Made by a program: the position numbers and the translations under genes
Notes under the pieces: model-generated
Database searches by the model: none
Seen by the model: the letters and a program-made list of their open reading frames with translations, nothing else
What the model was told of the DNA's origin: nothing
In this document: piece after piece, positions 6,341-11,353 of the stretch
Layout of the letters: each line of letters opens with the position of its first letter
How positions within the stretch are numbered: position 1 is the first letter of the stretch
Assembly: GCA_009937555.1 (NCBI GenBank)
Contig: JAACFD010000037.1
Coordinates: forward strand, 1-11,353
Reading direction: 5' to 3'
Origin: Chlamydiales bacterium
GTDB lineage: Bacteria; Chlamydiota; Chlamydiia; Chlamydiales; JAACFD01
DNA: 11,353 bases

Positions 6341-7708
6341 TTAGATATAAGCTACCTTAGCTTTAAGAACATCATGAATATGAGTTTCGAGCTGGCGGGT
6401 TAGCTCACTCCGCTCAAAATTCTTATAAAGCACTGATAAAGAAGACTTATCGTTTAAACCTGGGGTAAGTTTTGGGTTTAAACTACTTAATGCCTTGGAT
6501 ACCTCAATTTCATCTTCTTCAGATATAAGATAATAGCTAGATTCTTTTTTGAAGATAGCTGCAGCATCACTCTTTTTTGGAGCAAAAATTAAACAAGGGG
6601 TTCCACTTCTAGCATATTCAAAAGTTTTCCCGGGTATGACGCTTACCATCTTCTGCTCAAACCCAATGAATAAAAGTGAAATATCAGCATTACATAGTTC
6701 TTCTAGAGAGCGCTTATGTTCTACATAGCTTTCAATAAACACATTTTCCTGAAGACCTAGTATATCTACCATATCTTTAATTGCTTGTTCTGCCTCTGGA
6801 TAATTCCATCCCTTGAAAACAACCTTTAAAGACTGTTCTCTATTACCTTCAATATAACGCCGCAGTCCTTTAAGAAAGCATTTTACAGCAGGGATAAATG
6901 CTGGGTATATAGTCCCTAAATGAGCAATAGTAAACGTTTTACTTTGATTTACCCTGAGCTTTGAAAAGTCCTCCTCATCATAGCCATTGCAAAGGAGCGT
7001 TAATTTTTCTTTATACCTAGGATAGCTCTCTTGATACATTTTAAGAGTTTTGGGGGTTGCAAATATAGCTCTATCACACTGATTGATTAAGTTTTTCTCT
7101 ATATCTTTTGTAAAAGATAGAGAGCTATTTTGTTCTATAACTGGATTGCATAGCCATGGGTCCCTAAAGTCAGCAATCCAAGGAACTCCTAAATCTCTCT
7201 TTATATAAGCACCAATAAGATGAGAGGAATGAGGAGGGCCAGAACTAATCACTAAATCAATGCTTTTCTCATTGCTCCAATCTTTTACAGCTTCTAAGGC
7301 TGGTTTCACCCAAAACAAATATGAATCGGGCTGGAAGCATGCTTGGGCAGCTTTCTTATACTGCTGAAAAACCTCTTCTTTAAAAGCAATGAAACTATCT
7401 AGACTCCGATCTACCATCTGCTCAATACAGTCAAAAGAGCATGCCTCTATTTCTTTAAAGCTGTCTATTAACAAATGATCTAGCCTTACCTCTTCTGCTC
7501 TTATCACCTCTAAATTGTTTGGTAATTCTTCTAAAAGAGTACTGTCTGTTACAGAATCTCTAAATGAATACGATGGTCTAGGTACTGTCAACACAATAGG
7601 GTTATACAAATCTTTATTAAGGTACTTAATAAATTTAACGGTTCTTTGAACACCACTCCATCCTGTAGGAGGAAAATTATACGAGATGAAAAGGATATTT
7701 TTTTTCAT
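6341..7708 (-). CDS. Glycosyltransferase, GT-B fold, GT4-like
   Basis: The 455-residue protein looks like a cytoplasmic or membrane-associated GT4-type glycosyltransferase, which moves a sugar from a nucleotide donor to a growing glycan. The N-terminal domain opens with ILFISYNFPPTGWSGVQRT (5-23), the usual first strand and Gly-rich acceptor loop, and contains WIADFRDPW (177-185). The C-terminal donor domain starts near TIAHLGTIYP (260-269) after LLCNGYDEEDF (238-248). It has VIPGKTFEYARSGTPCL (357-373), the position of the nucleotide-sugar-binding glutamate. Donor and acceptor cannot be read from sequence. Residues about 55-125 form a long acidic insertion between the first strands. The ATG at 7708 has a strong AAAGGAGG (7720-7713) 4 nt ahead, located inside the upstream gene, so the two genes overlap by 32 nt and are surely co-transcribed. 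A run of eight A follows the start codon. Confidence 0.87.
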   Translation of the reverse strand: MKKNILFISYNFPPTGWSGVQRTVKFIKYLNKDLYNPIVLTVPRPSYSFRDSVTDSTLLEELPNNLEVIRAEEVRLDHLLIDSFKEIEACSFDCIEQMVDRSLDSFIAFKEEVFQQYKKAAQACFQPDSYLFWVKPALEAVKDWSNEKSIDLVISSGPPHSSHLIGAYIKRDLGVPWIADFRDPWLCNPVIEQNSSLSFTKDIEKNLINQCDRAIFATPKTLKMYQESYPRYKEKLTLLCNGYDEEDFSKLRVNQSKTFTIAHLGTIYPAFIPAVKCFLKGLRRYIEGNREQSLKVVFKGWNYPEAEQAIKDMVDILGLQENVFIESYVEHKRSLEELCNADISLLFIGFEQKMVSVIPGKTFEYARSGTPCLIFAPKKSDAAAIFKKESSYYLISEEDEIEVSKALSSLNPKLTPGLNDKSSLSVLYKNFERSELTRQLETHIHDVLKAKVAYI

Positions 7709-8792
7709 GGTACCTCCTTTCTTTAAGAAACCGCTCTAATACTTCATAAACTTGAGTGACTGGCATTTTCACCTTTCTGTGCATTGTATTTGCTTTTTTA
7801 GTAATAGGAATGTGCCTACTGGTTTCAAGTTCTTCTAAGTCATCTAAAAAATAAAAGTTTTGGTTGAGTTGCTTTTGCTTTTTACGATGCTTTAAGCCCA
7901 AGCGATCTAACCACTTTTTTATCAGAGGATGAAAAGTAAGAAAAATAGCAGTTCCTTCATGACCAAGGTATTCACAGAAATACCTAAAGTCAACTGTACA
8001 GGTAGATAAACAACTTGCTGCATAACGAGTAACGGAAAAAACTTCTTCAAGTGGAACATCAGAGACATCTAAAAAGTCAATGCCAGCCTCCAACATTTTA
8101 TGTTGAAGCAACCTGAAGTCTTCAGGGTAACTTGGGTGAGATTTAATAAGCAGCTTATGCTGTTTATCTTTGATTCTCTCTTTAATTTTATTAGCAAACT
8201 CTAAGATAGTATCCAGATGGCCCGGCAAGTACTTTTCAGACTGAAGGAAAACACTTGTTATAATTTTAGAGCTTAACTGTGGAAACTTCATAAAAAATAA
8301 GCGCTTAAGAGCTGCTAGGTCTAACTTGCAGTATTCATAATGCTTAGGAGATTCAACACAATAAACAGGAGTTAAATCTCTTTGCCTTAAACTGTAATAA
8401 CCTATCTCATCAAATGTAATATAAGAATCTGGGAAAGGAGGGCTAACTCTAATTTCACCCCAGAAATCTACAAACTGACAGCAAGGAATATCTAAAGACT
8501 TACTAAGCTCTAAAACTAAGTGATCTAGATTGTCTTTTTGAGCTGAGTTGCCAATTAAAATGATATCAGGTTGAAAGCTACTTAACTCTTCATTTAGCCT
8601 TGTAGAGAGATCTAGAGCATCCTCTCTTTTTAGTACTTGCTTATACCTTAACCCTCTACTTTCTAAAATCGGAGCGCAACGACTTGAGCATAAGTTCAAG
8701 ATTTGCAAGCCCTCGACATGAAGCCCCATACTGATAGGAATTAACTGCAAAGAAGCGCCAATATCCTGAAAAACAATTGCTACTCTCTTCAT
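7677..8792 (-). CDS. Unrecognised protein, possible GT-B-like glycosyltransferase
   Basis: The 371-residue protein did not match a family I can name. It reads as two alpha/beta halves. The N-terminal half has a first strand RVAIVFQDIGASLQLIPISM (3-22) and FQPDIILIGNS (73-83). After FVDFWGEIRVSPPFPD (107-122) comes a C-terminal half with KLLIKSHPSYPEDF (213-226) and ASCLSTCTVDFRYFCEYLG (259-277). A KxHP element followed by a small-residue loop resembles the nucleotide-binding half of GT-B enzymes such as polysialyltransferase- or CDP-glycerol-transferase-like proteins, so a transferase is a reasonable guess. No signal peptide or membrane segment is seen. The C-terminus is basic and its last 10 codons or so overlap the GT4 gene in another frame. 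The ATG at 8792 lacks an obvious ribosome-binding site; the 107-nt leader holds an inverted repeat. Confidence 0.8.
   Translation of the reverse strand: MKRVAIVFQDIGASLQLIPISMGLHVEGLQILNLCSSRCAPILESRGLRYKQVLKREDALDLSTRLNEELSSFQPDIILIGNSAQKDNLDHLVLELSKSLDIPCCQFVDFWGEIRVSPPFPDSYITFDEIGYYSLRQRDLTPVYCVESPKHYEYCKLDLAALKRLFFMKFPQLSSKIITSVFLQSEKYLPGHLDTILEFANKIKERIKDKQHKLLIKSHPSYPEDFRLLQHKMLEAGIDFLDVSDVPLEEVFSVTRYAASCLSTCTVDFRYFCEYLGHEGTAIFLTFHPLIKKWLDRLGLKHRKKQKQLNQNFYFLDDLEELETSRHIPITKKANTMHRKVKMPVTQVYEVLERFLKERRYHEKKYPFHLV
7713..7720 (-). promoter_or_regulatory. Strong ribosome-binding site of the GT4 gene inside the upstream gene
   Basis: AAAGGAGG on the minus strand is near-perfect and stands 4 nt before the ATG at 7708. 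It lies within the last codons of the upstream GT-B-like gene, supporting the 32-nt overlap as real rather than a misplaced start. Confidence 0.8.
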
Positions 8793-8819
8793 ATTTACAG
8801 ACTAAGGTTAAAGTACTAT

Positions 8820-8844
8820 TAGATAAATCGGTCTTCTTTATCTA
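8820..8844. repeat. 8-bp inverted repeat in the gap upstream of the GT-B-like gene
   Basis: TAGATAAA (8820-8827) and TTTATCTA (8837-8844) are perfect inverted copies separated by 9 nt. The arms are AT-rich and no T-run follows on the minus strand, so it is a poor intrinsic terminator. It could be an operator or a leader hairpin for the gene that starts at 8792. Chance is possible. Confidence 0.4.
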
Positions 8845-8899
8845 TACTGAGTTGTTAAAAGTGAAGTTTTATTTCAAGAAAGTAGATAGAGACAGACAA

Positions 8900-9511
8900 C
8901 TAAAGGCGAAAAGGTTTAAAAAAAGCTTCATCAGCGATCTCTAGCATCTCTTTGTCTCCCCTAGAGTCCCCGTAAGCAAAAATATAGTCCTGATCGCTAA
9001 AATTTACAGAAGCCTTTAGGCGCTTCACTTTCTCAACGCCATAGCAATTTCTACCCATTAGCTTACCTGTATAAAGCCCTTGCTTATCTTGCTCTAACAT
9101 AGTTGCAATAGTCTGCTCAATTCCCTCTGAAATGCTCCAATGTTTCAAAAAAATCTCAAGGTTAGCACTTACTAAAAAAACATGATGCCCCTGCCCTTGG
9201 TGCCATTTTATTCTTTCCAATGCTTGAGGGCGAACTAGATACTTAATCTTACTTTCTGCAAACGCTTTAGCTTTAAGCTCAAACTCCTTGACTGATAACC
9301 CCTTGATAAACCTTGTCAAACAGTACACTTTCATTTGACTGTTATCTATTACTCTCAGCAGGTATAAAAAAGCATGTGGTATCAAGCAAAACAAATTGAT
9401 GATAAATGTTGAAAAAGGGAATGCAAAATATAGAAAAGGTATCAAGGTATCTTTAACAGTAATCGTCCCGTCAAAGTCAAAAAAGGCATAGGTTTTTCGT
9501 TGTGTATTCAT
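8900..9511 (-). CDS. HAD superfamily phosphatase, subfamily IB (SerB/CicA-like)
   Basis: The 203-residue protein carries all four haloacid dehalogenase motifs: I, FFDFDGT (10-16) with nucleophile Asp12 and acid Asp14; II, LVSAN with Ser115; III, GVEKVKRL with Lys161; and IV, GDSRGDKEML (181-190) with Asp182 and Asp186. The ending FFKPFRL is typical of IB members around 200 residues long. A very hydrophobic stretch at about 25-54 falls in the helical cap region and may associate with membrane, or simply be cap packing. The substrate is unknown; phosphoserine-like or sugar/lipid phosphates are possibilities within the family. The gene stops 107 nt before the next gene and diverges from the aminopeptidase gene. 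No clear ribosome-binding site precedes the ATG, and a second ATG 7 nt upstream is out of frame. Its link to the glycan cluster rests only on orientation. Confidence 0.9.
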   Translation of the reverse strand: MNTQRKTYAFFDFDGTITVKDTLIPFLYFAFPFSTFIINLFCLIPHAFLYLLRVIDNSQMKVYCLTRFIKGLSVKEFELKAKAFAESKIKYLVRPQALERIKWHQGQGHHVFLVSANLEIFLKHWSISEGIEQTIATMLEQDKQGLYTGKLMGRNCYGVEKVKRLKASVNFSDQDYIFAYGDSRGDKEMLEIADEAFFKPFRL

Positions 9512-9596
9512 CGTACATTTTGTTAAGATATTCCCAAAGACTGATTGTCGTAAGTTTTTGGTTTTTTGTCACTTTAAATTAAGAAGGAATGCATCT
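9512..9596. other. Divergent intergenic region between the phosphatase and aminopeptidase genes
   Basis: Both operons must be expressed outward from these 85 bases or from read-through. I found only weak matches. On the minus strand, TTACGA and TATCTT are 17 nt apart with the -10 at 9530-9525, which would leave a 5' leader of only a few bases before the HAD gene. On the plus strand no convincing -35/-10 pair is seen ahead of the ribosome-binding site. No strong hairpin was found. Confidence 0.3.
9584..9588 (+). promoter_or_regulatory. Ribosome-binding site fixing the aminopeptidase start
   Basis: AAGGA lies 8 nt before the ATG at 9597. It supports that start over a TTG at 9558, which has no such site and would add 13 unconserved-looking residues. 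A tiny ATG-CAT-CTA-TGA frame begins at 9589 and ends over the true start codon. Confidence 0.6.
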
Positions 9597-10733
9597 ATGA
9601 GAGACCCTTACCTAAACAAGCTAGCTCAAGTTTTAGTTCACTACTCTAATGAAATACAAGAAGGTCAACTTGTTGCAATCCATGGTGACCCTTTAACGAT
9701 GCCTCTTGTAGAGGCTATTTATGAGGAAGTTCTCAAAGCCAAAGCTCACCCTTTTTATTTTACACAACCTCAGTCTCTACAGGAAATTCTCCTACAAAAA
9801 GCATCAGACACTCAACTTTCTTACAGTTCTCCCTTTGCCCTTCACCAAACTAAAAATATCGATGCTACTTTTCGTATACTAGGAGAAACCAATTCTAAGG
9901 CCTTCACAAATATTGACCCCAACAGACAAGCTAAAGTTTCTCAAGCTAACAAGGAAGCTAAAACACTATTTCAAAAAAGAGCTGCTGAAGGATCTCTTAA
10001 CTGGATATTAACTCAATTTCCTACTCAAGCTAGCGCTCAAGATGCAGAAATGACTTTAGATCAATACGAAGATTTTGTTTTTAGAGCAGGTCTTTTGCAT
10101 GAAGATGACCCTGTGAGCAAGTGGAGAGAAGTGCAAAAGAAACAGCAAAAAGTTGCCGACTACTTAATAGGAAAAAAAGAACTTCACTTTAAAACAGATG
10201 AGGGAACAGACCTACTAGTTAATGTTGAGGATATGCATTGGATGAATAGCTGCGGCACGCGCAATTTCCCTGATGGCGAAGTATTTACCGGGCCCAATCT
10301 AAATTCAAATGATGGGGGAGTTAACGGTAAGGTTGTAGTTTCTTTTCCTGCGTGTCACCATGGAAGAGAAGTTAACCAAGCTATTTTATACTTTGAAAAA
10401 GGCCAGGTTGTAGAAGCTAAATCTCAAAGTAATCAAGATTTTTTAAATGCTATGCTAAAACAAGATCCAGGGGCTAGTAAAGTGGGAGAGATAGCACTTG
10501 GAACTAACTACAATATCAAAAACTATACTAAGAACACGCTATTTGATGAGAAAATCGGTGGCACATTCCACTTTGCTGTTGGTTCAGGATACCCCCAGAC
10601 AGGCAACTGTAATGAGTCTGGACTACATTGGGATATGATCTGCGATCTTCGTACTGGAGGTAAGGTTACTTGTGACGGAGAAGTAATCTCAAATAACGGG
10701 CAATTTTGTTTTGAAGGCTGGCCAGGGAGATAA
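9597..10733 (+). CDS. M29 family metallo-aminopeptidase
   Basis: The 378-residue product matches the M29 (AmpS/aminopeptidase T) family, cytosolic dimetal enzymes that remove N-terminal residues from peptides. The expected metal ligands and catalytic positions are present: Glu228 in FPDGEVFTGP, Glu298 in GEIALGTN, His325 in GTFHFAVGSGYPQTG, and His344 and Asp346 in GLHWDMICDL. The N-terminal domain (DPYLNKLAQVLVHYSNEIQE, QLVAIHGDP) is typical of the family. The length is a little below the roughly 400 residues usual for characterised members. The start at 9597 is chosen from the AAGGA site and because family members begin near this LxKLAxxLV helix. It is divergent from the minus-strand cluster and its stop is 2 nt before a nucleotide-sugar epimerase start. 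No functional link between a peptidase and that enzyme is known to me. Family assignment is confident; natural substrate is unknown. Confidence 0.95.
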   Translation: MRDPYLNKLAQVLVHYSNEIQEGQLVAIHGDPLTMPLVEAIYEEVLKAKAHPFYFTQPQSLQEILLQKASDTQLSYSSPFALHQTKNIDATFRILGETNSKAFTNIDPNRQAKVSQANKEAKTLFQKRAAEGSLNWILTQFPTQASAQDAEMTLDQYEDFVFRAGLLHEDDPVSKWREVQKKQQKVADYLIGKKELHFKTDEGTDLLVNVEDMHWMNSCGTRNFPDGEVFTGPNLNSNDGGVNGKVVVSFPACHHGREVNQAILYFEKGQVVEAKSQSNQDFLNAMLKQDPGASKVGEIALGTNYNIKNYTKNTLFDEKIGGTFHFAVGSGYPQTGNCNESGLHWDMICDLRTGGKVTCDGEVISNNGQFCFEGWPGR

Positions 10734-10735
10734 TC

Positions 10736-11353
10736 ATGAAAAAAGTTTTAATCACAGGCATAGCAGGATTTATAGGCTTTCACCTTAGTCTACGATTATT
10801 AGAAGAAGGCTTTCAAGTTGTAGGTTTAGATAACTTCAATGACTATTATGACCCTTCTTTAAAAAGAAGTAGGCAGCAAATTTTAGAGGCAAAGGGAATT
10901 GAAATAGCTGAAATTGACATCAGCAACTTTGAAGATCTGTCTCATTTTTGTGCTAAACACAATTATGATCATTTTGTACACTTGGCAGCTCAGGCTGGGG
11001 TACGCTACTCAATTGATCATCCATTTTCCTATGTGCAATCAAATCTTATTGGTTTTGTTAATATACTAGAAGTGTGTAGAAAAAGACCTGACATACCTCT
11101 TGTATACGCATCTTCTTCATCTGTATATGGACTCAATAAAAAAACTCCATTTTCAGAAGATGACCGTGTAGATAACCCTGTAAGTCTTTATGGAGCCACA
11201 AAAAAGTCTAATGAAGTATTGGCCTTTTCCTACCACAACCTCTACAAAATTCCAATGATTGGCTTAAGGTTTTTTACCGTATATGGACCTTATGGTAGGC
11301 CTGACATGGCTTACTTTTCTTTCTCTAAAAACATCATCAACAAAACCCCTATT
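10736..11353 (+). CDS. UDP-glucuronate 4-epimerase-like SDR (partial, 3' end beyond window)
   Basis: The reading frame begins at the ATG at 10736 and runs 206 codons to the window edge without a stop. It is an extended short-chain dehydrogenase/reductase: NAD-binding GIAGFIG at 8-14, DNFNDYYDPSLKRSR at 32-46, HLAAQAGVRYSIDHP at 82-96, the Ser-rich ASSSSVYG at 125-132, and the catalytic YxxxK with Tyr152 and Lys156 (YGATKKSNE). FFTVYGPYGRPDMAYF (179-194) and the DYYD/AGVRYS signatures match the UDP-glucuronate 4-epimerase (CapI/LpsL-like) branch rather than plain GalE, so the likely reaction is UDP-GlcA to UDP-GalA for surface polysaccharide. A GGGAG site formed by the last codons of the aminopeptidase gene precedes the ATG by about 8 nt, indicating a two-gene transcription unit. 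About 110-130 residues are probably missing at the right edge. Confidence 0.92.
   Translation, partial: MKKVLITGIAGFIGFHLSLRLLEEGFQVVGLDNFNDYYDPSLKRSRQQILEAKGIEIAEIDISNFEDLSHFCAKHNYDHFVHLAAQAGVRYSIDHPFSYVQSNLIGFVNILEVCRKRPDIPLVYASSSSVYGLNKKTPFSEDDRVDNPVSLYGATKKSNEVLAFSYHNLYKIPMIGLRFFTVYGPYGRPDMAYFSFSKNIINKTPI

Noticed and set aside
9558..9596. Longer aminopeptidase form starting at a TTG (9558)
   Set aside because: It lacks a ribosome-binding site and adds 13 residues before the family-typical N-terminus, whereas ATG at 9597 has AAGGA at good spacing.
1..11353. CRISPR arrays, tRNA or rRNA genes, insertion sequences
   Set aside because: No regularly spaced repeats, cloverleaf or rRNA-like segments, transposase frames or terminal inverted repeats were seen on either strand.

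Overview
The window is AT-rich (roughly 35-38% GC by eye), densely coded DNA from a bacterium, most likely Gram-negative. Shine-Dalgarno sites are clear at most genes. The sugar-nucleotide genes are of the O-antigen/capsule type. An AT-rich host-associated or PVC/chlamydia-like lineage would fit the composition and the M29 aminopeptidase, but the sequence alone does not settle the taxon.

The minus strand from about 9511 down to 1 carries nine co-oriented genes. In transcription order they are: a HAD-IB phosphatase (8900-9511); a 107-nt gap with an 8-bp inverted repeat; an unrecognised GT-B-like protein (7677-8792) overlapping a GT4-type glycosyltransferase (6341-7708); a 106-nt gap with a possible promoter; then a compact run of UDP-GlcNAc dehydrogenase WbpA (4873-6234), PLP aminotransferase WbpE (3758-4864), a single-chain WbpB-type dehydrogenase plus WbpD-type N-acetyltransferase (2127-3755), a polysaccharide-deacetylase-like protein without its catalytic residues (800-2113), a histidine phosphatase (229-789), and the 5' end of a membrane protein that runs off the window (1-224).

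The plus strand, diverging from about 9512-9596, carries an M29 metallo-aminopeptidase (9597-10733). Two bases after it begins a UDP-glucuronate 4-epimerase-like SDR gene that runs off the right edge (10736-11353).

The wbpA, wbpE and wbpB/D genes together supply every step from UDP-GlcNAc to UDP-2,3-diacetamido-2,3-dideoxy-glucuronic acid, a sugar of some O-antigens. No WbpI-type C2 epimerase is visible here. The two glycosyltransferase-like genes, the deacetylase-like protein, the phosphatase and the membrane protein probably assemble or handle a surface glycan. The SDR would add UDP-galacturonate to the precursor pool. The most unusual items are the degenerate deacetylase, the fusion of two non-consecutive pathway enzymes, the unassigned GT-B-like protein, and the tight peptidase-epimerase pairing.
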